From CAYUIS01 sp964444825 (GTDB taxonomy: Bacteria; Chloroflexota; Anaerolineae; B4-G1): DNA of 51,243 nucleotides. Numbering within the stretch: the first letter of the stretch is position 1; each line of letters starts with the position of its first letter. The notes under the pieces are model-generated. The model made no database searches and was not told the origin of the DNA. It worked only from the letters and a program-made list of their open reading frames with translations. The translations under genes and the position numbers were made by a program. Location: NCBI GenBank assembly GCA_964444825.1, contig CAYUIS010000017.1:1-51243 (forward strand), written 5' to 3'. Below, in pieces: positions 9,171 through 20,500 of this stretch.

Positions 9171-10649
9171 ATGAGGGTGAATTATCAGATGAACGCTACT
9201 CCCCAGTTTAGGGTGCTGTCCGATGACCAGATCGAGGAGGTTTTCTACGCTGCCCTGGACGTCTTGGAACGGGTGGGGACAAGGGTCTACGGAGAGGAAG
9301 CTCTGTCACTGCTGCGCGACGCTGGTTGCCTGATAAACGGCAGCGATGGTTTGGCAGAATCAGCGGGATCCTTGGCGTATATCCCATCCTGGTTGGTCAA
9401 GCAGGCTTTGAGCACTGTGCCAGAGCGGGTCGTCGTTGCTGGGCGGGATCGGAGCAAGCGTATCTACCTGGAAAAGGACAAGATCCACTTTGGCACTGGC
9501 TCCGATTGCCCTTCCCTGGTGGATCCCTACACGGATGAGGTGCGCAGGTACACTTATCAGGATGTGTACAACGCCGCCAGGATCAGCGATGCTTTGCCCC
9601 ATATCGATTTTCACATGTCGTTGGGCCTGACCTCGGGTGTGCTTCCGCAGACCTACGACCGCCATCAGTTCCTGGCGATGCTGCGAGGCACTTCCAAGCC
9701 GCTTGTGATCACGGCGGTGGATAAAGAGGGGCTGGCCGATCAGTACCAGATGGCCTGTGAAGTCCTGGGCGGTACGCAGGAATTTGCCAAAGTGCCCCTC
9801 TTTGTCATCTACATCGAGCCTAGCTCCCCGCTGACCAATTCTGTCGAGGCCGTGCAGAAGGTCGTGTACGCGGCTGACATGGGCATACCGGCCATATACA
9901 CGCCTTGTATCATGTGCGGAGGCACTGGCCCTGTCACACTGGCCGGCACAATGGTCCAAGGGCTGGCCGAGTATCTGGTGGGAATGGTTATTGCGCAGCT
10001 CAAGCGACAGGGAGCAGCGGTCATCATGGGGGGAGTGAACTCCCCGATGGATATGAGGACCTCGATACTGTCCTATGGTGCGCCGGAATTGGCGCTGATC
10101 AGCGCGGCTATGACGGACGTCGCCAAGTGGTTGCGGGTGCCCATGTTCTCCACCGCTGGTTGCTCTGACGCCAAAGTTCTCGATCAACAGGCGGCCATCG
10201 AGGCTGCCGTGTCCGTGGTCTTTGCCGCGCTATCGGGTGCAAACCTGATCCATGATGTGGGTTACCTGGAATCGGGCCTGTTGGGCTCCTTCGACATGCT
10301 GGTCATGTCCGATGAGGCCATCGGTATGGCCAAGCATATCCTGCGCGGCATCACGATCAACCCGGTGACACTGGCTGTGGACGCTATTGAGAAAGTAGGT
10401 CCCGGTGGCCAATACCTGGCCCAAGCGCACACACGCCAGCACTTTAGGACAGAGTTGTGGTCGCCGCGACTTATGGACCGGCAGATGCGTCGGGCTTGGG
10501 AAAGAAGCGGAGGCAAGACGATGGCTGACCGGGTGCGAGCCAAAGTGCTGAGCATTCTTGAGCACCACGAATCGATGCCTATCCCCCCGGAGGTGGAGGC
10601 TAGACTTGGGGAGATCGTTGCTCGAGCCGACGCAAGTCACAAGAACTAG
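9171..10649 (+). CDS. MttB-family (trimethylamine methyltransferase-like) protein, non-pyrrolysine
   Basis: A 492-residue member of the MttB superfamily, a TIM-barrel family that moves a methyl group from a quaternary or tertiary amine to a corrinoid protein. Conserved blocks include GTGSDCPSL near residue 110, the Gly-rich CGGTGPVTLAG near 247 and PMFSTAGCSDAK near 325. The length fits the family. There is no in-frame TAG within the gene, so it is the pyrrolysine-free type, whose characterised members use glycine betaine, proline betaine, carnitine or related betaines. AGAGGAGG at 9154-9161 supports the ATG start. No corrinoid-binding protein or reductive activator is next to it. It is last in the lipid cluster and is followed by a terminator. 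A betaine headgroup or carnitine-like ester as pathway substrate is only a guess. Confidence 0.82.
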   Translation: MRVNYQMNATPQFRVLSDDQIEEVFYAALDVLERVGTRVYGEEALSLLRDAGCLINGSDGLAESAGSLAYIPSWLVKQALSTVPERVVVAGRDRSKRIYLEKDKIHFGTGSDCPSLVDPYTDEVRRYTYQDVYNAARISDALPHIDFHMSLGLTSGVLPQTYDRHQFLAMLRGTSKPLVITAVDKEGLADQYQMACEVLGGTQEFAKVPLFVIYIEPSSPLTNSVEAVQKVVYAADMGIPAIYTPCIMCGGTGPVTLAGTMVQGLAEYLVGMVIAQLKRQGAAVIMGGVNSPMDMRTSILSYGAPELALISAAMTDVAKWLRVPMFSTAGCSDAKVLDQQAAIEAAVSVVFAALSGANLIHDVGYLESGLLGSFDMLVMSDEAIGMAKHILRGITINPVTLAVDAIEKVGPGGQYLAQAHTRQHFRTELWSPRLMDRQMRRAWERSGGKTMADRVRAKVLSILEHHESMPIPPEVEARLGEIVARADASHKN

Positions 10650-10721
10650 ATAAAGTCTATTCCATACTGGCGCTGCCCCAGATCGCTCTAGCTGTCAATG
10701 GAGCTTCATCTCTCTGCGACG

Positions 10722-10751
10722 AGAGCCCGGTCACCGTGCCCGGGCTCTTTT
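10722..10751 (+). terminator. Intrinsic terminator of the lipid cluster
   Basis: A 9-bp perfect stem, AGAGCCCGG (10722-10730) with CCGGGCTCT (10740-10748), has a 9-base loop and is followed directly by more T residues to 10751. It lies 73 bases after the MttB-family stop. Confidence 0.8.
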
Positions 10752-10798
10752 GATAGGGTAGATGTAACCAAATTGTAACGCTTATGTAGTGTACATAC

Positions 10799-10807
10799 TG
10801 GTATAAT
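10799..10807 (+). promoter_or_regulatory. Extended -10 promoter of the surface-protein operon
   Basis: TGGTATAAT gives a perfect TATAAT at 10802-10807 with the TGn extension at 10799-10801. No good -35 lies at 16-18 bp, as expected for an extended -10 promoter. Transcription should start near 10814, leaving a leader of about 70 bases before GTG 10883. Confidence 0.65.
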
Positions 10808-10882
10808 GTGAGAGTCCGAACGCCTGCTGCGGCAGGGATTGTCGACTGACCGTTTACTGACGGATGCAGCAGAAGGGAAAAA

Positions 10883-11491
10883 GTGAAGCAACGTCTTGGG
10901 CAATGGGCCATAGCCCTGGCATTGATGCTGACGCTGGGTTTGCCACGCACCGTGCGTGCCCAGCGTCCGGCGGATTTGCGATTGGACAAAGTCGCGGACG
11001 CTCGCCAAAGTGTCCCCGGCGACAGGCTGGTATTCACCCTCACGCTGACGAATGAAGGGACGGCGGAACTGGACGGCCTGATTGTGAGCGACGTTACCCC
11101 TGAGGGCACGGCTTTTATGGGTGCCTCTGGTCCTCGCGATTGGATGATTACCACGCCTAATCAGGGTGCTGAGGGAGAGATACTGTGGCGCAGCACCGCG
11201 CCGCTCCAGCCAGCCGAGAGCGTGGCGCTTGAGTTTGTGGTCACGGTACAGTCACAGGCTGGACCAAGTCTAAAAAGCCAGGGTTGTACGGTGCAAGCTG
11301 ACGGATGGACTGATGCGTTGGTTGGCCCGACTGTCACAGTAGACGTCCTCACGCCAACCAGCACTCCGAGACCAGTACCTGAGGAGCAGCCGTCCAAACG
11401 CGCTCCTCTGGTGTCAGCGCTCGGTGGACTGCTTCTTATTGGCGTCGCCGTGGTGCTGGTTCTAGGGCAACGACGGCGGATGAATCGGTAG
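10883..11491 (+). CDS. Secreted DUF11-domain membrane-anchored protein
   Basis: A 202-residue exported protein. Residues 1-27 form a signal peptide (basic start, hydrophobic core, cleavage near VRA-Q). Residues ~30-150 form one DUF11-type beta domain, with the typical block GDRLVFTLTLTNEG and the later SDVTPEG. A Pro/Thr/Ser linker (150-172) leads to a single membrane segment (~173-194) and a basic tail, RRRMNR, so the domain should sit outside the membrane with the tail inside. The GTG start at 10883 is supported by AAGGGA at 10873-10878. The giant surface protein starts 18 bases later, so the two are probably cotranscribed; this one may be a membrane anchor or partner. No enzymatic motif is seen. 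Confidence 0.78.
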   Translation: MKQRLGQWAIALALMLTLGLPRTVRAQRPADLRLDKVADARQSVPGDRLVFTLTLTNEGTAELDGLIVSDVTPEGTAFMGASGPRDWMITTPNQGAEGEILWRSTAPLQPAESVALEFVVTVQSQAGPSLKSQGCTVQADGWTDALVGPTVTVDVLTPTSTPRPVPEEQPSKRAPLVSALGGLLLIGVAVVLVLGQRRRMNR

Positions 11492-11509
11492 GATAGATGG
11501 AGGTGTACG

Positions 11510-14500
11510 ATGTGGAGGCAAGCATCAACTCGGGTGGGAATCCTAACACTGGCGATACTTTTAGGTCTGGGAGCCAGCGTTGCGTTGCCAATCCTCATGG
11601 CGACCCAAGCAGGCGGTATCAGCGTGATGGCTGCTCCGCCAACTTCCGACCACCCTGCCCCCTTGCTGGACCCCACGAGTGGTATTACGGCCCTCAAGAC
11701 TGCTCCCCTCATGGTATACCAGGCTTTGGGGGCCGGGCAGACCATCATCCCGTACAGCCTGACCCTCACTAACCCCGGTGGCTTCACCATATTCCAGGGA
11801 GCCATTGTCACAGACAGGCTGCCGGCCGGCACTACATTGCTGGGCGGCAGTACCGGTACCGCGCCAGAATGGAGCGGTATATTTCCTGAGGGGGGTACGG
11901 TGGTCACCTATACCCTGGAAGAAACCACCACTGCAACCATCATCGACGTGGGTGGCTATTATGCTGAGGTGCCTGTCCCGGTGCGAGACAGGAGCGTATA
12001 TGTGAACCCGCGCCACTGCTTCAGTGGCACCGTAAACGGCGTGGCGCGTGCTTTCTGCGAGAACTTGCCGGTGTCTACCACGATCCGAGCTCCCGATTTC
12101 AGCCTGGTAGAGATGGTATCCACACCTGTGTGCGCTGGAGGTCTGGTTACGTATACGCTGGCCGTCACAAATCCCGGCGGCGTACGCACCAGCGACAGCT
12201 TTACGATCACCGGTGGGATTGCGCCTGTTCTGAATGTGCTTCCGGGCACTATCTCCGATGGCGGTACCTGGACCCCCTATACCGTCACCTGGAACGTTGC
12301 TACCAATCTGCAGGCCAACGGCAGCAACCTCGTTGCTCGCACCTTTGCCGCATCTATCCCCAGCTCCACCGCGCACGGCACACTGCTGACCAACACGTAC
12401 ATCGTCGCCAGTCCCGAAGTGTTGCCTACCGTCTCCTCCTGGCGATCCTCCGGCGTGATGGTCACGCGCTTGATGGCGGCTTTCACCAACACCACCCCTG
12501 CCTGCCAGGATAACTGGGTCGTGTTCCACAACAACAGCACTGGCGCGACTGGCTATCAATGGGATCTTGGCGATGGCTCACCGATCAACACACAACCGAA
12601 CCCCACCCATCTGTATGCCAGTCCCGGCACCTACACGGTTGTTCTGACCGCTACCGGCACGTGCGGCGCCTCCGTGGCCACCGATATAGTCACAGTCTAC
12701 CCGCCGCCAACGCCAAGCTTGCAGATCTCGCCTGATCCCACCCAGCTAGGCGTCACGACCTACTTTAGCGACACGGGCTCCGGGGGCGCGACCTGGGACT
12801 GGCGCTTTGGCGATGGCACAACTGGTTCGACCGGCGTGTCGAACGTCGCTCACACGTACACGGGCACGCCGGGCTGGGTCACGGTGGTGATGACTTCCAC
12901 CTCGGCCGCTGGCTGCTACAACACCACCTCGCGCCCTCTGCTGGTGCGCCCCGGTGCGCCATACACCGTCAGTATGAGCGCCTCGCCGCTCTATCCATCG
13001 GTCATGTCTTCCGCGGCCGTCACCGCGGCCGTCACCGACCAGTGGGGCAACCCGGTGTTGAACGGTACGGTCATCACTTTTACCGCTACCCCGCCGCCCG
13101 CCACCACTGCCCCACCTACCGATCCTACCGTTGGCGGCGAGGCTCATACCGTCGTCACCTCGACCCTGGTCGGGCCGGCGACCATTACTGGTATGGCGCC
13201 TAACGGGGTGTCCGGTGCAACGGTGGTCACCTTCACACCGGGCTCACCCTACAGCCTGACCTTGACCGTGACTCCTCTCAGCCTGACCGTGGGCAATGGA
13301 GCGGCGCTGACCGCTGTTGTGTTCGACCGGTACAATAACCCGATTCCAAATCAGATGATTACCTTTACTGCCGCTCCTGGCGTGTTGGGGAGTGGAACGA
13401 TTGTACCCCCGACCGCCGCCACCGATGGGATGGGAGAGGCCCATGCCACCGTCATGTCGACGCTGCCTGGCCCCAAGATGATAACGGCTACCGCCACGGC
13501 CGGTGTGTGGGACACGGCGGTCGTGACTTTTACTACCGACGTCCCCCACACCATCAGCCTGGTCGCTGACCCGCTGACGCTCGTTGTAGGCAACAGTGCC
13601 GCGCTGACCGCTACCGTCACCGATCGGTTTGGCAACCCGGTGTCAGGAGAAACGCTCACCTTCTCCACGGGTGATGAACTCGACCTGGGCGGCATAACAC
13701 CCCCCACCGACGTCACCGATGGGGCAGGTGATGCCCATTCATCCGTTATGTCTACCGCTGCGGGTCCCAAGACGATCCAGGCCACCGCCTCCAACCTGGT
13801 GTCTGCGACCGTTTTGGTGGACTTTGTCGCTGGGCCGCCACACTCGGTCACCCTGTGGGCGATTCCCGCTACCCAGAGCGCCGGCGCTTCATCCCAACTG
13901 CGAGCTCGGGTGCATGACGAATATGGAAACGTCGTAGCGGGTGAGGTCGTCACCTTCGCCACCTCTGACGACTTGGGTCTGGGGAGCGTCAGCCCGACTA
14001 CTGATGCCACCAACGTATCTGGCTGGGCCGATTCCAACATCAGCGCCACCTTGGCTGGCCCCAAGCTGGTCGTCGCTACCACCGCCAACGATCTCAGCGA
14101 CACGGTCACCGTCACTTTTGTGGCGGGTGCCCCCTATAGTCTGAGCCTGGTGGTCTTCCCCACTGGGCTGGAGGTGGGCAACAGCGCTCAACTCACGGCC
14201 ACGCTGACCGACCAATATGCAAACCCCCTGTCTGGTTACGCCGTTGCTCTGGCTACCACTGATCCGCTGGGTCTTGGAGCGCTGGCCCCGCTCGCCGGCA
14301 CGACGAACGTCTCTGGACAGGTCACATCAACCATCAGTTCTACATTGCTAGGAGTCAAGACCATCACCGCCACGCAGAACGGCCTGAGTGCCACCGTGCA
14401 GGTCGCGTTCACTGCTGGCGATCCCTCGACCGTGACGCTCGTGGGCGCGCCAGATAGTCTGGCGGTGGGTCAGAGCGCTGCGCTCACTGCCACTGTCACC

Positions 14501-17500
14501 GATCGCTTTGGCAACCCTATCGCCAGCAGCGCTGTCTGGTTCAGCGATGGTGACTTGGGCAGTGGCGGTATCAGTCCTCTGGGTGATGTTACCGACGACA
14601 ATGGGCAGGCATTCTCCAGCATAAACTCGACTGTGATGGGTCCTCACGTGGTCCAGGCTCAGGAGAGCATGAGAGGCGTTACAGGCACAACAGTCATCAC
14701 CTGGACGCCCGGTCCTCCGGCCGTCCTGTCCCTGATGGCACATCCCTTGACCCCAACCGTGGGTTCCGCCGCCTATCTGACTGCCACGCTGACCGATCAA
14801 TACGGCAATCCGATCGGTGGGCAGCTAGTTGGCTTTACTACCATTGCGCCGTTGGGCGGCGGCTCGCTGTCACCAGGGACGAACACCACTGGATTGGACG
14901 GTCAAGCATACTCGGCCATCAGCTCCACCCTCACCGGCCAAAAGACCATCACTGCCACCAGCAACGGCCTGGTCGCCACGGTGGAGGTGACCTTTGGACT
15001 GGGTGCGCTGGCGACCATCGTCGTCACACCCGACCCGGCAGTGGTCGAGGTGGGGGCGACGCAACAGTTCACGGCCGCGGGCTACGACGCATACAACAAT
15101 GTGGTGCCCCTCTCGCCGACGTGGACGACGAACGGGGGATCGATCAGCGGCAGCGGATTGTTCACCGCTCAGACGACGCCGGCCAGTGGGCGGCTGGTCA
15201 CGGCGACCGATGGGACCATTTCTGGCACGGCGGTGGTTGACATAGTGACGGGCACGCTGGCGACTATCGTCGTCACACCCGATCCGGCGGTGGTCGAGGT
15301 GGGGGCGACGCAGCAGTTCGCGGCCACCGGCTACGACGTTTACAACAACGTGGTGCCCATCTCGCCGCTGTGGACGACGAACGGGGGATCGATCAGCGGC
15401 AGCGGATTGTTCACCGCTCAGACGACGCCGGCCAGTGGGCGGCTGGTCACGGCGACCGATGGGACCATTTCTGGCACGGCGGTGGTTGACATCGTGACGG
15501 GCACGCTGGCGACCATCGTCGTCACACCCAATCCGGCGGTGGTGGAGGTGGGGGCGACGCAGCAGTTCGTGGCCACCGGCTACGACGTTTACAACAACGT
15601 GGTGCCCATCTCGCCGCTGTGGACGACGAACGGGGGATCGATCAGCGGCAGCGGATTGTTCACCGCTCAGACGACGCCGGCCAGTGGGCGGCTGGTCACG
15701 GCGACCGATGGGACCATTTCTGGCACGGCGGTGGTTGACATCGTGACGGGCACGCTGGCCACCATCGTCGTCACACCCGACCCGGCGGTGGTGGAGGTGG
15801 GGGCGACGCAACAGTTCACGGCCGCGGGCTACGACGCATACAACAATGTGGTGCCCCTCTCGCCGACGTGGACGACGAACGGGGGATCGATCAGCGGCAG
15901 CGGATTGTTCACCGCTCAGACGNNNNNNNNNNNNNNNNNNNNNNNNNNNNNNNNNNNNNNNNNNNNNNNNNNNNNNNNNNNNNNNNNNNNNNNNNNNNNN
16001 NNNNNNNNNNNNNNNNNNNNNNCACCGCTCAGACGACGCCGGCCAGTGGGCGGCTGGTCACGGCGACCGATGGGACCGTCTCTGGCGCGGCAATAGTCGA
16101 CGTGGTCCACGGCGGCGCGACGGCCATTCAGCTAGATCCCGCCGCGGCCACGGTCACCGCCGGTGAGTCGCAGCCATACACCGTCACTGCGCGGGATGCC
16201 TACAACAATGCCTGGAGCGTCAGCGCCGCATCGACGTATACAATCACGCCTGGCGCGGGTGGCACGTGGGTGAGCAGTGTCTACACCAGTGAGCTTGCCG
16301 GCACCTGGACGGTTGCGGCCACATACCTTGGCCTTACCGATACTGCCGAGCTGACGGTCACACACGCACCGTTGGCGATCAGCGCCGCCCTGAGCCCTGA
16401 TCCGCACACCATAGGGGCCGGGGGACAGGTGGTCTACACATTGATCGCCACGGACACATATGGCAACGCCTGGGATGCCACCGCCAGCGGCGCATACACC
16501 GTCACACCCGCCGCGGGCGGTTCGTGGGCAGCTAACGTCTACACCAGCCAGTACACGGGCACGTGGACTGTCACGGCAACCGTTCCCAACGCGACGGCAA
16601 CGGCTGTGCTGACCGTGACCGAGCTGCCGGCCGCCAGTTTTATCCGTGTTCCGGCTGGCGAGGTGTGCATCAATGGGACGATCCAATTCACCGATACCTC
16701 GGCTGGCGGGCCGACCGACTGGCTGTGGGACTTTGGGGACAGCGTCGGCGCCAATGTGCAGCATCCGACCCACGCTTACACTTCCACTGGCCTGTTTACC
16801 GTCACACTGGATGTCACCAACCCCTATGGCTCGGATACCGCCGCGGATACTGTGTCGGTCGTCTCTGCCCCGGTGATTGCCATCACCCGTTCCTCGATAG
16901 GGAGCGTCTGTACGGGAGCTAACGTGGCCTTCACTGCCACCAACAGTGGCGGCTCCGCCGCTTACTTTTGGAGCTTTGGCGATGGCATGACGGCGACTGG
17001 TCAGGTTGCCAACCATGCCTACAGTGCGCCTGGGATCTATACCGTCTGGCTGACCGGAACGAACGCTTGTGCCTTGGATGTCGTCTCGACCACCGTTACA
17101 GTGGCCTCTGGCCCGTCGGCCGGTTTTACCCGGGACCCTGCCGGTGACGTGCCCGTCAATACTACCGTCCAATTCACAGATACTTCTACTGGCGGGCCGA
17201 CCGTCTGGCTGTGGGATTTCGGCGACGGCTTTACCTCGACCGTACAGCATCCGACCCATGCCTACGCCATCAGCGGTACCTTTACAATCACCTTGACCGT
17301 GACCAGCACCTGTGGCTCCGACAGCACTATCGGCACGATTACCATACTGACCGGCTGTGTCGGCGCGTCCATCGCCAACCTGAGCTCTGACAGTCCGGTG
17401 GCTCTGGGTGAGGTGATGCACTTTACGGCCACGGTGACCGGCGACGTGCCGATCACGTATACCTGGGACTGGGGGGATGGCTTGCCGCCAGTATCGGGGG

Positions 17501-20500
17501 TGAGTGGCAGCGGGATGGTTACGGGCAGCCACGTGTACGTCAGTGCGGGCAGCTACACCGCGACCTTGACGGTGACGAATAGCTGTGGGGTGGGGGTAGA
17601 CAGGTTGGTGGTGACGGTAGGCTGCGTACCGGTGAGTGGGGCCGATTTCAGTTGGGATCCGGTATCACCGGCGACGACGGAGACGGTGACGTTCACGGGG
17701 ACGGTGAGCGGGGGCAGTCCGCCGGTGAGCTACATCTGGGAGTGGGGAGACGACACGGTAGGGGGGACGGGGAATCCTGCGTTCCACACCTTCACGATAA
17801 GTGGTACCTACACGGTGGTGATGACGGCGACCAACGACTGTGGTGTGGTGACGGCGACGCACACTGTCACGGTCAGTGGGTCACCGTTCACGCCTACGTA
17901 CGGGGTGGTGCTAGACCCGGGCAGCGCTGCTCAGAGTGGGGTGCCGGGCGCACCGGTGGTCTACACGCTGACGCTGACGAACACGGGGGATGTACCAGAC
18001 AGCTTTGGTCTGGGTGAGTCGACTGTTGGGGAGCCGTGGGCGACGACGGTTGTGCCCCTAATCACGGACATACTGCCACCGAGTGGGACGACGTCGGTGA
18101 TTGTCTCGGTGCTCATCCCACCCACAGCCAGTGGTGGAGAGCAGAGTGTAGCCACGGTGATGGCTACATCGGTGAGTTCGCCCACGGTCAGTGACAGGAG
18201 CACGCTGACCACCACCGTAGCGACCACCTGCACAGCGCCCGCTGTCACCAGTCTGATCTCTGACAGTCCGGTGGACCTGGGTGAGATGATGTACTTTACG
18301 GCCACGGTGACCGGCGACGTGCCGATCACGTATACCTGGGACTGGGGGGATGGCTTGCCGCCAGTATCGGGGGTGAGTGGCAGCGGGATGGTTACGGGCA
18401 GCCACGTGTACGTCAGTGCGGGCAGCTACACCGCGACCTTGACGGTGACGAATAGCTGTGGGGTGGGGGTAGACAGGTTGGTGGTGACGGTAGGCTGCGT
18501 ACCGGTGAGTGGGGCCGATTTCAGTTGGGATCCGGTATCACCGGCGACGACGGAGACGGTGACGTTCACGGGGACGGTGAGCGGGGGCAGTCCGCCGGTG
18601 AGCTACATCTGGGAGTGGGGAGACGACACGGTAGGGGGGACGGGGAATCCTGCGTTCCACACCTTCACGATAAGTGGTACCTACACGGTGGTGATGACGG
18701 CGACCAACGACTGTGGTGTGGTGACGGCGACGCACACTGTCACGGTCAGTGGGTCACCGTTCACGCCTACGTACGGGGTGGTGCTAGACCCGGGCAGCGC
18801 TGCTCAGAGTGGGGTGCCGGGCGCACCGGTGGTCTACACGCTGACGCTGACGAACACGGGGGATGTACCAGACAGCTTTGGTCTGGGTGAGTCGACTGTT
18901 GGGGAGCCGTGGGCGACGACGGTTGTGCCCCTAATCACGGACATACTGCCACCGAGTGGGACGACGTCGGTGATTGTCTCGGTGCTCATCCCACCCACAG
19001 CCAGTGGTGGAGAGCAGAGTGTAGCCACGGTGATGGCTACATCGGTGAGTTCGCCCACGGTCAGTGACAGGAGCACGCTGACCACCACCGTAGCGACCAC
19101 CTGCACAGCGCCCGCTGTCACCAGTCTGATCTCTGACAGTCCGGTGGACCTGGGTGAGATGATGTACTTTACGGCTACGGTGACCGGCGACGTGCCGATC
19201 ACATACACCTGGGACTGGGGGGATGGAACACCGCCGGTGGGGGGAGCGACCGCCGCTGGGGCGATCAATGTGAGCCATCTCTATGCTGTCGCTGGTGGTT
19301 TCACTGTCACTCTGAGCGTCGAAAACAATTGCGGCTCCGACAGCCGCATCTTGGCAGTAACCGTGAATGCTACACCAGGCGTGCCACACCACATCACGCT
19401 CGTAGCGGTACCCAGTAGTGTGCCGCTGAATGGGCTCTCTGTGCTGACGGCGACAGTCTATGATGGTTTCAACACGCCACTGGCGGGGCAGGTTCTGACC
19501 TTTACCACGTCTGATCCCCTGGGTGTGGGCTCGCTTGTCCCTCTTCTCGCCACAACCAACGGACAGGGCCAGACCACCTCGGTCATCAGTTCGACGGTGC
19601 TTGGTGTCAAACGAGTCACCGCCACGGCCTTTAATCTGGTTGCCGGATCGACAAATGTGCGCTTTTTCGGTCGCTTCACCTACCTGCCGCTCGTTATGCG
19701 GGGCTACGAGCCGCCACGAGCTACGCTCACCCTGGTCGCCAGCCCGATGGCGCTGGTGGTTGGCGATTCCTCGATCCTTGAAGCCACTGCGCTCGACGTG
19801 GATGGAAGCCCTATTCAGGGCATGGCGGTGACCTTCTCCACCCCCGATCCTCTCGGTGGTGGCACGTTAACGCCCCTGGCTACAACAACCGACGCGAACG
19901 GACAGATCTTGGCGATCATAGACTCGACCCTGATGGGTACGGCAGGATCACGCACGGTACGAGTGACGGCCAGAGCGAGTAACGGCACCTCCGATACCGT
20001 CACCCTCGTCTTCCGGTCGACCGATGCCTGTGCTCTCCAGTTGTTCGCCATACCGAATACTGGCCCTGAGCCGAGGGAGGTGGCCCTGGATGTGCTAGGC
20101 CGCCGGGCGTTTGTCGCCCACGCTGAGGGTGTCACCGTGCTGGATTCTGACAGCTTTGCCACCATCGCCGAGATATCTTCAATCGCCTACGCCCACGGTA
20201 TCGCCTACGATCCAGACCATGATCACATCTGGGTCACGACGAGGGACGGAACCGGGCGGGTCAGGGTACTGGAGGGCTTGACCTATACCATTGTAGCCGA
20301 CCTACCAGCAGGTGACTTGCCTCACAGTGCGGCCTACAATCCTAGCAATGGGCGCGTCTATGTCACAAACTATGGCAGTAGATCCGTAGAGGTCTATTCG
20401 GCGGCTGGTCTGGCGTGGGAGCAGACCTTGACCGGCTTCAGCCAGCCAGCTCACATCGGGGTCAATCACGTCACCAACAAGATCTACGTAGCCAACCACG

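Noticed and set aside
10647..10692. Terminal TAG of the MttB-family gene as a pyrrolysine codon
   Set aside because: The gene already has full family length at this TAG. Read-through would add only about 14 codons before another stop, and pyrrolysine in MttB is internal.
15008..15922. Regular tandem repeats as a possible CRISPR array
   Set aside because: The 249-bp units are fully coding, have no spacers and encode Ig-like domains.
15868..16166. Apparent frameshift or gene split at the N run, suggesting a pseudogene or two genes
   Set aside because: The shift comes from the 100-base placeholder. The flanking 13-base overlap keeps codon phase, so one continuous gene is the simpler reading.
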